Position numbers and translations under genes: made by a program
Shown: in pieces, positions 44,348-52,702 of the stretch
Position numbering within the stretch: the stretch's first letter is position 1
Layout: each line of letters opens with the position of its first letter
Origin: an uncultured Clostridia bacterium
Lineage (GTDB): Bacteria; Bacillota; Clostridia; Oscillospirales; Feifaniaceae
DNA length: 54,007 bases
NCBI GenBank assembly: GCA_904420075.1
Contig: CAJFTX010000005.1
Span: 1 to 54,007 of the forward strand
Direction: 5' to 3'
Notes under the pieces: generated by a model
Told to the model about the DNA's origin: nothing
Databases searched by the model: none
The model's input: only the letters and a program-made list of their open reading frames with translations

Positions 44348-45427
44348 TTATCGCAGCTCGCTCCAGCGGCTTAGGGGTTCCTCCATCTCGCCGGCAGTGA
44401 CAAGGGAGATCTGCCCCGCGGCGTCCAACTCCGAAAGGGCGGGCAGATAACTTGAGAGCCCGATCCCCGTCAGGGTGACGACGCTGTTGAATTTGCGCAG
44501 CCGCAGCAGCGTGTTCAGATTTTGTAAGTCCCCCGCGGGGTCGTCCGCCCCGGAGGTCGGCAGCGAGAAGTTGCTGTCCCAGACGAGATAGCCCGCCCCC
44601 TCGAGCGTCTGGCGGCTCTCGGCCGAGAGGGTGTTCTCCTTCGAGGCGACGAAGGTGAGCGCCGTCTTGCGGCGGGTCATCTTCTGGAGCGTCTCGTTCG
44701 CCCGCTCGACATAGGCGAGCATGTCGCCGCTCTCCGGCAGGGTAAAGCCGTAGGGGTAACCGGACGAGACGATCAGCCGGGTGAGCGCGGGATTTGCCCG
44801 CATCGCCTCCTCGGTCATAAAGAAGGTGGCCGAGACGCCGTACCGGTCAAGCGCCGAGAGAATCTCCGCGGTGTTCGAAGATGGCTGGCCCGGCACCACG
44901 AGGTAGAAGTTCGGACGCGCGCGCTCGGTCGACCCTTCGCTATACATAGACGAGTACATCAGCATGAAATCCTCATCCGCGAAGTTGAGTTTTTCCCTGG
45001 TGACCAGGCGGCAGGTGCCGTTCGGCAGCCGGGTGAAGATGTAGCCGAGCTGCTCGGCGATGAACTCCATCGGCAGATAGTAGGCCCCGTTTTGATAGAA
45101 GGCGGGGGCGGGGACCGGCGCCTCGCGGTCCACCGTGCAGGTGCCGGTGGAGATGTTAAAGCTGTAGGTGGTGCCGAAATGGAACCAGGTGAGGTTCCGG
45201 ATGGTGTCGTCGTAGATATACGACCCGCCGAACTGGCGGAAGAAGTAGTCAAACGGCACACAGGTGAAGCCGTCCTTCTCGACGACCGGGGTTTCGGCCG
45301 AGAATTTTAAAATTTCGTCGTTGAAGATAAAATCGTAGGTCCCGGTCTCGTCCGCCCCGGCGGGCAGGGCGAAGAGCAGGGTGAGCAGCAGCGCCATCAA
45401 GAGCGCGAGCCCCCGTCTGATACGCAC
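44348..45427 (-). CDS. Secreted protein with copper amine oxidase-like N domain and degenerate NodB domain
   Basis: A 359-residue exported protein: signal peptide (about 1-25, ending LPAGADE), a copper amine oxidase N-like domain (about 30-145; VPFDYFFRQFGGSYIYD, YYLPMEFIAEQLGY), and a C-terminal polysaccharide deacetylase fold (about 170-355; ILSALDRYGVSATFFMTEEA is very typical). The catalytic and metal residues are missing: the TFDDGP place reads LVVPGQP and the HxxxH place reads SSGYPYGFTLPESGD. It may bind wall or spore cortex glycans without deacetylating them. Start is GTG with GAGGAGGTG upstream. Confidence 0.78.
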   Translation of the reverse strand: MRIRRGLALLMALLLTLLFALPAGADETGTYDFIFNDEILKFSAETPVVEKDGFTCVPFDYFFRQFGGSYIYDDTIRNLTWFHFGTTYSFNISTGTCTVDREAPVPAPAFYQNGAYYLPMEFIAEQLGYIFTRLPNGTCRLVTREKLNFADEDFMLMYSSMYSEGSTERARPNFYLVVPGQPSSNTAEILSALDRYGVSATFFMTEEAMRANPALTRLIVSSGYPYGFTLPESGDMLAYVERANETLQKMTRRKTALTFVASKENTLSAESRQTLEGAGYLVWDSNFSLPTSGADDPAGDLQNLNTLLRLRKFNSVVTLTGIGLSSYLPALSELDAAGQISLVTAGEMEEPLSRWSELR

Positions 45428-45500
45428 AGGGCGTCACCTCCTCTGTCACTGCCATTATTACATATTTATGAAGGGTTTGCAACTTTTTTGCCCCTCGCCC

Positions 45501-45529
45501 TTGAAAAGAGGGGAGGGATCGTTTAAAAT
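45501..45529 (+). promoter_or_regulatory. Promoter of ilvE
   Basis: TTGAAA (45501-45506), 17 bases, TAAAAT (45524-45529). The leader to the ATG is about 75 bases and contains a GC-rich inverted repeat (GGCCGCC...GGCCGCCGGCC). Confidence 0.7.
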
Positions 45530-45611
45530 ATAAACTTAAAAGAACGAGAGGCGGGCCGCCAGCCGGAAAAAGTGAGCGGCCACCGGCCGCCGGCCGGCGC
45601 AGGAGGGTAAA

Positions 45612-46673
45612 ATGGAGATCAGAGTGGAGAAGACGAAAACGCCGAGAGAAAAGCCGGATTTTAAAAATCTCGGCTTCGGAAAATATTTCACCGACCATAT
45701 GTTCCTTATGGACTATGTCGAGGGCGAGGGCTGGAAGGACGCGCGGATCGTCCCCTACGGACCGCTCGAGCTCGACCCCTCCTGCATGGTGCTGCACTAC
45801 GGGCAGGAGATTTTTGAGGGGATGAAGGCCTACCCCTGCGACGGGAAGATTCTGCTCTTCCGGCCGGAGATGAACGCCCGCCGGATGAACAGCTCGGCGG
45901 AGCGGCTCTGCATGGCGCAGATCCCGGAGGAGCTCTTCATCGAGGGCATAAGCGAGCTTGTCAAGCTCGACCGCGACTGGATTCCGACCGAGGAGGGCAC
46001 CAGCCTCTACATCCGGCCGTTTATGATCTCGACCCAGAACGGACTCGGGGTACACGCCTCGAAGAGCTACAAGTTTATTGTCATACTCTCGCCGGTTGGG
46101 GCATACTATCCCGAGGGCTTAAATCCGGTGAAGATCTATGTGGAGGACGAGTATGTCCGCGCCGTCAAGGGCGGCACCGGCTTTACCAAGTGCGGCGGCA
46201 ACTACGCGGCGAGCATCATCGCCCAGTCGAAGGCGGCTGACAAGGGGTACACCCAGGTGCTCTGGCTGGACGGCGTCGAGCGGAAGTACATCGAGGAAGT
46301 CGGCACGATGAACGTGATGTTCAAGATCGACGGCGAGGTCGTGACGCCGAAGCTGGAGGGCAGCGTGCTCCCGGGCGTGACGCGCGACTCCTGCCTCAAA
46401 CTGCTCGGCGAGATGGGGATTCCGGCCTCCGAGCGGAAGCTCTCGATCGACGAGCTGATCGAGGCCTACCGGGCGGGCAAGCTCGAGGAGGCGTTCGGCA
46501 CCGGCACCGCGGCGGTCATCTCCCCGATCGGCGAGCTCTACTACGAGGGGGAGAAGATGACAATCGGCGGCGGAAAAATCGGCCCGGTCTCCCAGAAGCT
46601 GTACGACACCCTCACCGGCATCCAGTGGGGCAAACTCCCGGACACCCTCGGCTGGGTCCGCGAGGTGAAATAG
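45612..46673 (+). CDS. ilvE: Branched-chain amino acid aminotransferase
   Basis: PLP enzyme (fold IV) that transfers the amino group between glutamate and valine, leucine or isoleucine. 353 residues. The Schiff-base lysine is K193 in FTKCGGNYAAS; also LHYGQEIFEGMKAY, RPEMNARRMN, VLWLDGVERKYIEEVGTMNV and SVLPGVTRDS. The group is the class found in Bacillus/eukaryotes (BCAT II). It links to the oxoacid oxidoreductase at 21716: the two together could turn branched-chain amino acids into acyl-CoA. A terminator follows. Confidence 0.96.
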   Translation: MEIRVEKTKTPREKPDFKNLGFGKYFTDHMFLMDYVEGEGWKDARIVPYGPLELDPSCMVLHYGQEIFEGMKAYPCDGKILLFRPEMNARRMNSSAERLCMAQIPEELFIEGISELVKLDRDWIPTEEGTSLYIRPFMISTQNGLGVHASKSYKFIVILSPVGAYYPEGLNPVKIYVEDEYVRAVKGGTGFTKCGGNYAASIIAQSKAADKGYTQVLWLDGVERKYIEEVGTMNVMFKIDGEVVTPKLEGSVLPGVTRDSCLKLLGEMGIPASERKLSIDELIEAYRAGKLEEAFGTGTAAVISPIGELYYEGEKMTIGGGKIGPVSQKLYDTLTGIQWGKLPDTLGWVREVK

Positions 46674-46689
46674 GATACAATATCGCTTT

Positions 46690-46720
46690 GGGGCCGCCCC
46701 GCGGGGCGGCCCCCGTTTTT
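46690..46720 (+). terminator. Terminator after ilvE
   Basis: GGGGCCGCCCC/GGGGCGGCCCC stem followed by CG and five T. Only 13 bases separate it from the next start codon. Confidence 0.88.
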
Positions 46721-46733
46721 CGGAGGTGGAGTT

Positions 46734-47918
46734 TTGGAACGGGTGAAAGAGTTTCTCTCGAGAAATCGCAGATATGTGGTGATGCTGCTGGTGGCGGCGG
46801 CGCTCGCGGGGCTGAACTTCGGCGTGTCGGCGCTGCTGCGGGGGAACGCGGCGCTTGCGGAGCGGGTGTTTGTCCCGGTGGCGAAGGCGGTCTCGAGCGT
46901 GCTGCGGGCGGTTGTGAACCTGCTGCCCTTCTCCTTTGTGGAGCTCTGTGTGGGACTGCTTCTGCTGCTTCTCTGCCTGCTCATAGGGGCGCTGCTCTGG
47001 AGCGGGATCTCCTTCCTCTGGCGGAAGCTGCGGCCCCGCCCGGAGAGCGCGGAGGCGGGGGAGCCCGAGGAGGAGGACGGGCGGAGCGGACTGCTGCGCT
47101 TCCTCGGCACGGTGGGCCTCACGGGGGCGATTCTGCTCTCCTATTTCAACATTTCCTACGGCTTCACCTTCAACCGGCCGGAGATCGACGAGCTGATGGG
47201 CCTCCAGGAGGAGAGCTACTCAGTGGAGCAGCTCTACGAGCTGACCGCGCTGCTCGCCGAGCGGGCGGGGGAGGCGCGCGAGGCGCTGCCCGAGGGGGCG
47301 GACCCCGCCTCCTTCGACTTTGACTTCGACGCGCTGCGCGACGCCTCGATCGAGGCCTTCCAGAAGTTGCAGCGGGGGGAGGACGGGGCGCTCTTCTCCG
47401 GCTTTCTCACAAAGCCGAAGCGGGTGCTCTTCAGCGAGGGGATGAGCTGGCTCGGCATCTCGGGGATGTACGCCCCTTTCTTCTCCGAGTCGAGCATCAG
47501 CGACGACGGCATTCAGGCCTCCATCCCCTACACCGTGACCCACGAGCTCGCGCACAGCGTGATGTTCGGCAGGGAGGACGAGGCGAATTTTGTCGCCTTT
47601 CTCGCCTGCACCGGCGCGGACGACCCGATGGTGCGCTACAGCGGCTACTACAGGGCCTATTCCTACTGCGCGAACGCCCTCTATTCGGCCGACCCCGAGC
47701 TCTACCAGAAGATGAGGGACGAGGCGCCGGAGGGGGTGCTCGCCGACCGGACGGTCGAGAGCCTCCATGTGCGCAGCTACCAGGGCGCCTCGGTGGAGAT
47801 TGCGCAGAAGTACAACGACGCCTTTATCAAGTCGACCGGCCAGGAGGCGGGCATTGAGAGCTACGGCAGAGTGGTCGATCTGTTCCTCGCCTACTACGAG
47901 CAGCGCGGGCTTGAATAA
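46734..47918 (+). CDS. DUF3810 membrane metallopeptidase-like protein
   Basis: A 394-residue protein with three membrane helices (about 13-31, 62-92, 122-140) and an outside domain with HELAH at 270-274 (THELAHSVMFGREDEANFVAFLA), a gluzincin-like zinc motif with a downstream Glu. This is the DUF3810 family, predicted metallopeptidases of unknown substrate. The TTG start is used because CGGAGGTGGAG stands directly before it. The ilvE terminator lies between this gene and ilvE, so it depends on read-through or an unseen promoter. Confidence 0.86.
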   Translation: MERVKEFLSRNRRYVVMLLVAAALAGLNFGVSALLRGNAALAERVFVPVAKAVSSVLRAVVNLLPFSFVELCVGLLLLLLCLLIGALLWSGISFLWRKLRPRPESAEAGEPEEEDGRSGLLRFLGTVGLTGAILLSYFNISYGFTFNRPEIDELMGLQEESYSVEQLYELTALLAERAGEAREALPEGADPASFDFDFDALRDASIEAFQKLQRGEDGALFSGFLTKPKRVLFSEGMSWLGISGMYAPFFSESSISDDGIQASIPYTVTHELAHSVMFGREDEANFVAFLACTGADDPMVRYSGYYRAYSYCANALYSADPELYQKMRDEAPEGVLADRTVESLHVRSYQGASVEIAQKYNDAFIKSTGQEAGIESYGRVVDLFLAYYEQRGLE

Positions 47919-47954
47919 AGATGCAGCGCGGCTGAATAAAAGGTGCGAAAAAGC

Positions 47955-47982
47955 TTGCTTTTTGCCGAGACTGCTGTATAAT
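47955..47982 (+). promoter_or_regulatory. Promoter of the amino-acid ABC operon
   Basis: TTGCTT (47955-47960), 16 bases, TATAAT (47977-47982), 36 bases before the start codon. Confidence 0.75.
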
Positions 47983-48018
47983 GAAAGTTACGAGAAAATA
48001 AAGTGAGGTATTGCGAAG

Positions 48019-48795
48019 ATGAAAAAGATCTGCAAAGTTGCGGCCGTTCTGATGGCGCTGCTGCTCGCGGTCGGCGTACTCGCCGGTTGCCAGAGCGAGA
48101 CGGCCGGGGAGGGCGCGCTCGATCGGATTAAGGCGAACGGGAAGATCACCATGCTGACCAACGCGCAGTTCGCGCCGTTTGAGTATATCAAGGACAATGA
48201 GCCGGCGGGCGTTGACGTCGACATCGCGCAGGCGATCGCGGACGAGATCGGCGTGGAGCTCGAGATCACCGATATGGATTTCGACGCGATCATCGATTTC
48301 TTGAACGCCGGCAAGGGCGACTTCGCGGCGGCGGGTCTCACCGTCAACGAGGAGCGCAAGGCGGTGGTCGACTTCTCGATTGAGTATGTCACCTCGACCC
48401 AGTATGTGATCGTGCCGAAGGACACCGATACAGCGAGCTATGATCTGAACGGCAAGGTGATCGGCGTGCAGGCGGGCACCACCGGCGACCTCTACTACGC
48501 GAGCGTCGAGGACTACTTCAAGGCGGGCGATGTCAAGCGTTACAAGAGCGCGGTCGACGCGGTTGCCGAGATGAAGGCGGGCCGTGTGGACTGCGTCATC
48601 ATCGACGAGCTGCCGGCGAAGAAGCTGGTGGAGGAGAACCCGGAGTATATCGCATACGATCCGGGCTATCCGCCTGAGAGCTACGCCATCGCGGTGCAGA
48701 AGGGCAACACCGAGCTGCTCGACGTGATCAACAAGGTGCTGCAGAAGTTTGTGGACGAGGGCAAGATCGACGAGCTGGTCGTGAAGCACTCCTAA
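48019..48795 (+). CDS. Polar amino-acid ABC transporter, substrate-binding lipoprotein
   Basis: A 258-residue family 3 binding protein. Lipoprotein signal with a perfect lipobox LAGC (C24). Then ITMLTNAQFAPFEYIKDNEPAGVDVDIAQAIA, GLTVNEERKAVVDFSIEYV and GVQAGTTGDLY, all standard. Ligand cannot be told (glutamine, cystine or general polar amino acids). It is followed by a hairpin terminator before the permease gene, so more binding protein than membrane parts would be made. Confidence 0.94.
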   Translation: MKKICKVAAVLMALLLAVGVLAGCQSETAGEGALDRIKANGKITMLTNAQFAPFEYIKDNEPAGVDVDIAQAIADEIGVELEITDMDFDAIIDFLNAGKGDFAAAGLTVNEERKAVVDFSIEYVTSTQYVIVPKDTDTASYDLNGKVIGVQAGTTGDLYYASVEDYFKAGDVKRYKSAVDAVAEMKAGRVDCVIIDELPAKKLVEENPEYIAYDPGYPPESYAIAVQKGNTELLDVINKVLQKFVDEGKIDELVVKHS

Positions 48796-48800
48796 AGCGG

Positions 48801-48828
48801 AAAAGGGCGTCCGGCGGGCGCCCTTTTT
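48801..48828 (+). terminator. Intra-operon terminator (partial read-through)
   Basis: AAAGGGCG/CGCCCTTT stem, nine-base loop and a T run, between the binding protein gene and the permease gene. Confidence 0.7.
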
Positions 48829-48857
48829 AAAACTTTAAGAGAAAGGTGCGTGTGGCA

Positions 48858-49559
48858 ATGAACTTTTTCCAGGGAATTGCGGACAGCTTCTATAAGGCGC
48901 TGATCGTACAGGAGCGGTGGAAGATGCTGCTCGAGGGCCTCGGGAACACCCTGATTATCGCGCTTGGGGCGACGGTGCTCGGTGTTGCGATCGGCATTGT
49001 CCTCGCGATTATCAAGTACTCCGCCGACGGCAGCAAGAACATCGTGATCCGGATTCTGGACAAGATCGCGAGCATCTACATCACCGTCATCCGCGGCACG
49101 CCGGTGATGGTACAGCTCTTTATTTTGTCGACGGCGGTGCTGGTCTCGATCCGGCAGGGGATTATTATCGCGATCATCGGCATGGGGCTGAACTCCGGCG
49201 CCTATGTGGCGGAGATCATCCGCGCGGGTATTAACGCGGTGGACAAGGGACAGAACGAGGCGGGGCGCTCGCTCGGGCTCTCCAAGGGGCAGACGATGCG
49301 CTATATCATCCTGCCTCAGGCGGTAAAGAACATCCTGCCCGCGCTCGGCAATGAATTTATCGTCCTTCTGAAGGAGACGAGCGTCGTCGGCTACATCGCG
49401 GTGGAGGATCTCACCTTTGCCGCGCAGAGAATCAAGACCGTGAGCTATGACCCGACCGCGTTCTTCATCGCCGCGGGCGTCTATCTGGTGATGGTGATCG
49501 GGCTGACGGCGATTCTGCGGAAGATTGAGAGGAGGCTTGCGAGAAGTGATCACCGTTAA
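48858..49559 (+). CDS. Polar amino-acid ABC transporter, permease
   Basis: A 233-residue permease of the HisM/GlnP family: [35 protein letters not shown], and the ATPase-contact loop [34 protein letters not shown]. Five membrane helices. ATG 48858 is preferred; earlier in-frame GTGs overlap the ribosome site. The stop overlaps the ATPase gene by 14 bases. Confidence 0.95.
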   Translation: MNFFQGIADSFYKALIVQERWKMLLEGLGNTLIIALGATVLGVAIGIVLAIIKYSADGSKNIVIRILDKIASIYITVIRGTPVMVQLFILSTAVLVSIRQGIIIAIIGMGLNSGAYVAEIIRAGINAVDKGQNEAGRSLGLSKGQTMRYIILPQAVKNILPALGNEFIVLLKETSVVGYIAVEDLTFAAQRIKTVSYDPTAFFIAAGVYLVMVIGLTAILRKIERRLARSDHR

Positions 49560-50268
49560 GGGACTGACCAAAACGTTTGGGGAGCTGCTGGTGCTCGACC
49601 ACATCGACGAGACGATTGAGAAGGGTGAGGTGGTCTGCATCATCGGGCCGTCCGGCTCGGGAAAGAGCACCTTTCTGCGCTGCCTCAACCTGCTCGAGCG
49701 GCCGACCGAGGGACAGATCTTTGTCGACGGGGAGGAGATCACCGACCCGAAGTGCAACTTAAACGCGATGCGTGAGCGGATGGGCATGGTGTTCCAGCAG
49801 TTCAACCTCTTTCCGCACCTCACGATTTTGAAGAATATGACGCTCGCCCCGGTGCTGCACAAGCAGTATACGAAGGCGCAGGCGGAGGAGAAGGCGATGG
49901 CGCTTTTGAAGCGGGTGGGCGTCGCCGACAAGGCGCAGATGTATCCGTCGCAGATCTCGGGCGGACAGAAGCAGCGGGTCGCGATCGCCAGAGCGCTGAT
50001 GCTCGACCCGGAGATCATGTTGTTCGACGAGCCGACCAGCGCGCTCGACCCGGAGATGGTCGGCGAGGTGCTGGATGTGATGAAGGAGCTGGCGGCCTCG
50101 GGAATGACGATGGCGGTCGTGACCCACGAGATGGGCTTTGCGCGGAGCGTCGCCTCCCGGGTGATGTTTATCGACCAGGGGAAGTTCCGTGAGCAGAACA
50201 CGCCGGAGGAGTTCTTCGGGAATCCGCAGAATCCGCGGCTGCGTGAGTTTTTGTCCAAGGTGCTGTGA
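49546..50268 (+). CDS. Polar amino-acid ABC transporter, ATPase
   Basis: A 240-residue GlnQ-type ATPase: Walker [12 protein letters not shown]-loop [12 protein letters not shown], signature ISGGQKQR, Walker [15 protein letters not shown], switch His in VVTHEM. The GTG at 49546 with AGGAGG 10 bases upstream is the likely start. Last gene of the importer operon. Confidence 0.96.
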   Translation: MITVKGLTKTFGELLVLDHIDETIEKGEVVCIIGPSGSGKSTFLRCLNLLERPTEGQIFVDGEEITDPKCNLNAMRERMGMVFQQFNLFPHLTILKNMTLAPVLHKQYTKAQAEEKAMALLKRVGVADKAQMYPSQISGGQKQRVAIARALMLDPEIMLFDEPTSALDPEMVGEVLDVMKELAASGMTMAVVTHEMGFARSVASRVMFIDQGKFREQNTPEEFFGNPQNPRLREFLSKVL

Positions 50269-50275
50269 GCCTGTT

Positions 50276-50302
50276 CTGCGGGCCGCCCGGGGCGGCCCGC
50301 AG
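50276..50302 (+). terminator. Strong hairpin at operon end
   Basis: A 12-bp GC stem (CTGCGGGCCGCC and complement) with a CGG loop. It is followed by an A-rich, not T-rich, stretch, so it may act by pausing or RNA 3'-end protection rather than as a classic terminator. Confidence 0.5.
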
Positions 50303-50329
50303 AAAAAATAAAAAAATTAGAAAAAAGGC

Positions 50330-50358
50330 TTGACTTTTTTTGCTAAAAAAGTTAGAAT
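50330..50358 (+). promoter_or_regulatory. Promoter of tRNA-Ala
   Basis: TTGACT (50330-50335), 17 bases, TAGAAT (50353-50358), ending 15 bases before the tRNA. Confidence 0.85.
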
Positions 50359-50373
50359 ATCAATGTTGCACAC

Positions 50374-50449
50374 GGGCCCGTAGCTCAGCTGGGAGAGCGC
50401 TGCGTTCGCAACGCAGAGGTCGAGAGTTCGATCCTCTTCGGGTCCACCA
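50374..50449 (+). tRNA. tRNA-Ala (anticodon CGC)
   Basis: 76 bases with encoded CCA. All four stems pair: acceptor GGGCCCG/CGGGTCC with the G3-U70 pair that is the identity element of alanine tRNA, D arm GCTC/GAGC, anticodon arm CTGCG-TTCGCAA-CGCAG, T arm GAGAG-TTCGATC-CTCTT. The loop gives anticodon CGC, reading codon GCG. Accessory DNA of lower GC content begins directly behind it. Confidence 0.97.
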
Positions 50450-50477
50450 TATCAGGGCTGTAAGAGATACAGTCCCA

Positions 50478-50513
50478 GAACCCCCCGATGTCATCGGGGG
50501 GTTCGCTGTTTTT
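50478..50513 (+). terminator. Terminator of the tRNA-Ala transcript
   Basis: An 11-bp stem GAACCCCCCGA/TCGGGGGGTTC with loop TGTCA followed by GCTGTTTTT. Confidence 0.85.
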
Positions 50514-50725
50514 CAGCGGTGAAATTGAGGGTGGAGAATGGTAGATGCAGGTCGGCTTTTTTTGCCTTTATGGGGAGATGTGAACTCTCGTATGGGAACC
50601 GTTCAGGCCACGGATAAGAGCCGTAAAATATCTTTTTGCTGTCCGCAGACGTCTAAGCCTATTACTGAGCCTTTGGGGGCTGGATGTCAAAGGGCGTTTT
50701 TTGAATCCTTTATCTCGACAGCCCT

Positions 50726-50757
50726 CACCGCTTCTTTTTGTCTTCAAACGGGACCGG
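50726..50757. repeat. Direct repeat, copy 1 (left of AIPR/HTH module)
   Basis: A 32-base stretch beginning CACCGCTTCTTTTT that recurs in the same orientation at 52703-52734 with about 27 of 33 aligned positions equal (two one-base gaps). Read on the minus strand it resembles a short coding tail (PFEDKK). Confidence 0.45.
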
Positions 50758-50782
50758 GAATCAAAAAACGAAACGTGGAAAA

Positions 50783-50960
50783 TCATTTTTGCCGCGCTTC
50801 TTCCTGTGAATTTCTCAAATAATGGAGTTCCGTTTGATTGCTAGATCGAGCGCCCAAATCCATATCTCCGACTGCGAGAATATCTTTTTCGCCGTCCACA
50901 AGGACGAATGTCTGTCTGGCGGTAATTTTGCCGTCAAGTGTTCGCTCCGATCTGAAAAGC
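50783..50960 (-). pseudogene. Possible gene remnant without start
   Basis: On the minus strand one frame reads protein-like (TLDGKITARQTFVLVDGEKD, then ILAVGDMDLGARSSNQTEL) and stops at 50783. No start codon or ribosome site is found; the frame runs upstream into the terminator behind the AIPR gene. It may be the 3' part of a decayed gene. The family is not recognised. The rest of 50514-50725 shows nothing. Confidence 0.3.
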
Positions 50961-50994
50961 GCCGTCTTGGGATTGCCCCTGAGACGGCGCTTTT
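50955..50994 (-). terminator. Terminator after the AIPR gene
   Basis: AAAAGCGCCGTCT with its complement AGACGGCGCTTTT and a 14-base loop; T runs on both strands, so it can act both ways. It lies 14 bases after the stop of the AIPR gene. Confidence 0.75.
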
Positions 50995-51008
50995 TGTGCT
51001 CCGCCTAT

Positions 51009-52202
51009 TTATCTGCGCCCGAGAAGTTTGCGGAGACTTTGCGTCTCTACAATTCGATAGTTGGAGAGCCACAACTGCTTGTCTTTACCGGCGAGCTGGG
51101 GATTGGAGTAGGTTTCAAAGGTGTTTTGAACAATGGAAGTACCGACTTCGTTCCAAATTTCGATGGGATGAAACAGCCAAGAGGCGGTCTCGCTTTGCTC
51201 GTCAAATTTGAGTAGACTGCGGAATGCGCCGAAAATCGGGTAAATATAGCCGCTGGAAACAGAATATTTGGTATCTGATGCGAGAAATTCTGTCTTTGCC
51301 GGACTGTTAAAAGTCTCAATTCCTCTGACGCCGCCGAAACGCGGATTAGCGACCCCTTGGGCTTTCTTGTATTCTTTATATTTTTTCGGAAGTTCTTGTT
51401 CTATAATGTCGTAAAGCTGAACCAGCACAGGGAGCTGTTTGAACAAAGACTTGTAAAATGGGGTCTCAAACGCCTGCTTGTAGCGTTTAAACACCTGGGC
51501 CTTATTGGAATAGCTCTGCACCGGGGCTGCATTGTCATCTGGATATTTGTCGATGTCAAATGCGTACATCAGGCGGAGAAGCTCAGAGACATGAATCGGT
51601 TTGTTTTCGTTGTCTTTATACGCAATCAGACCCGCATACGGCTGATCCGATATTGCAGATTTGATGTCCTCAAATTTATCGTCAAGGTTAAACAGCGCTA
51701 TGTCGGATACCTGAGCGGAAGTGTTACGGGCATCGGAGAGACGCGTGATATTCTGGACGTTGGTAATAACTTCAACACGGACATATTTGCGAAGCCCGGT
51801 CGGGATTTCATTGCGCTTCTGCATGATGGCAGTATATGTATGCCCTCCGTCAAGAATGCCGTATAAGTATTTATCGTTTTCATCAGCCTGATTTCCAATG
51901 TCGATCGTGACCTCTGAATCGGAACTGTTAAAAGTCAATGCTTTGGCGGCGATGATAATACCGCGATTGTTAATATAAAAATCGGTTTCAGGCTCCACCA
52001 CAGCTGCCAACAGACTGCGAGCGACATTGGTCGACATTTTGGGTTCGCGCGGATTGACATCCAGGGGAATGTTTTCCGGTAAATTTTTCATGTCGACCAG
52101 CAGATAATAAATGGTTTCAAAGGTGCTTTCATCCTTATCGCCTTTGCGGTAAGGCGAAGCGAGAGTTCGAAGTGCTTCAACCTGGAATTTCAAATTTGCC
52201 AT
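51009..52202 (-). CDS. AIPR-family (abortive phage infection) protein
   Basis: A 397-residue protein that fits the AIPR family (abortive infection phage resistance). Seen, in family order: DFYINNRGIIIAAKAL at 74-89 (the NNG region), GILDGGHTYTAI at 115-126 (the NGGQT region), and ISDARNTSAQVSDIALFNL around 152-173 (the NSQ region). The second half (KRYKQAFETPFYKSLFKQL and later) is helical and not recognised. No membrane segment. AGGAGG lies 7 bases before ATG 52202. Its composition is AT-richer than the core genes. It is divergent from a small HTH gene with palindromes between them, so the regulator probably controls it. The family is linked to phage defence; activity of this protein is unproven. 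Confidence 0.72.
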   Translation of the reverse strand: MANLKFQVEALRTLASPYRKGDKDESTFETIYYLLVDMKNLPENIPLDVNPREPKMSTNVARSLLAAVVEPETDFYINNRGIIIAAKALTFNSSDSEVTIDIGNQADENDKYLYGILDGGHTYTAIMQKRNEIPTGLRKYVRVEVITNVQNITRLSDARNTSAQVSDIALFNLDDKFEDIKSAISDQPYAGLIAYKDNENKPIHVSELLRLMYAFDIDKYPDDNAAPVQSYSNKAQVFKRYKQAFETPFYKSLFKQLPVLVQLYDIIEQELPKKYKEYKKAQGVANPRFGGVRGIETFNSPAKTEFLASDTKYSVSSGYIYPIFGAFRSLLKFDEQSETASWLFHPIEIWNEVGTSIVQNTFETYSNPQLAGKDKQLWLSNYRIVETQSLRKLLGRR

Positions 52203-52270
52203 ATCATGGCCTCCTGTCCTATTCTTCTCGAGGGCTATTGCCCTGAGAGCGGATTTAGTATATCATATTT

Positions 52271-52297
52271 TGTATAAAATACAATGCGCCATGGTGC
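52271..52297. promoter_or_regulatory. Candidate operators between AIPR and HTH genes
   Basis: Two dyads: TGTATAAAATACA (52271-52283, five-base arms) and GCGCCATGGTGC (52286-52297, one mismatch). TATAAA/TATCAT boxes on both strands lie around them. A binding site for the neighbouring HTH protein is likely. Confidence 0.5.
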
Positions 52298-52313
52298 ATA
52301 AATGAGGCGTGAT

Positions 52314-52607
52314 ATGGCTGAGAAGAATAGATCTAGCGAAGCACTCATCAGAATAGGAGAGCGGCTCGAACAGAAACGTAAAGCGTTAGGAAAGCAGTAT
52401 AAGAGCAGAGAGCAGTTCATCCGTAACCGAAGCGATGAACTGTTCGGCTCTAAGGAGTGGATTTCACTTCGGCATCTCTATAATATAGAGCACGGAAAAA
52501 ATTGGATCAGCATCGAAAAATTCATTCTGCTTGCTGATGCGCTGGAAGAAGATCCCGCTCATTTGTTTCATGAAATCGTTGAGATATATAGAAGCTCTCA
52601 AGGGTGA
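52314..52607 (+). CDS. HTH (XRE-like) regulator divergent from AIPR gene
   Basis: A 97-residue basic protein: IGERLEQKRKALGKQYKSREQF followed by SLRHLYNIEHGKNWISIEKFILLADAL, a helix-turn-helix of XRE type (ALEED then end). ATG 52314 is preferred over 52302 because GAGG sits 6 bases upstream. It would bind the palindromes in front and set the level of the AIPR gene. AT-rich like its neighbour. Confidence 0.75.
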   Translation: MAEKNRSSEALIRIGERLEQKRKALGKQYKSREQFIRNRSDELFGSKEWISLRHLYNIEHGKNWISIEKFILLADALEEDPAHLFHEIVEIYRSSQG

Positions 52608-52702
52608 TAATCTGTATCTGGAGCGACGGCTAAAATCTGAATTTTTGAGGTTTGGACATCGACGGGCGCTTTGAGTGGAATATTTTATTTTCTGAGGATT
52701 TT

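Noticed and set aside
50822-51211. 129-codon plus-strand open frame beside the AIPR gene
   Set aside because: It runs through a terminator hairpin and the antisense of the AIPR 3' end, and has no ribosome site.
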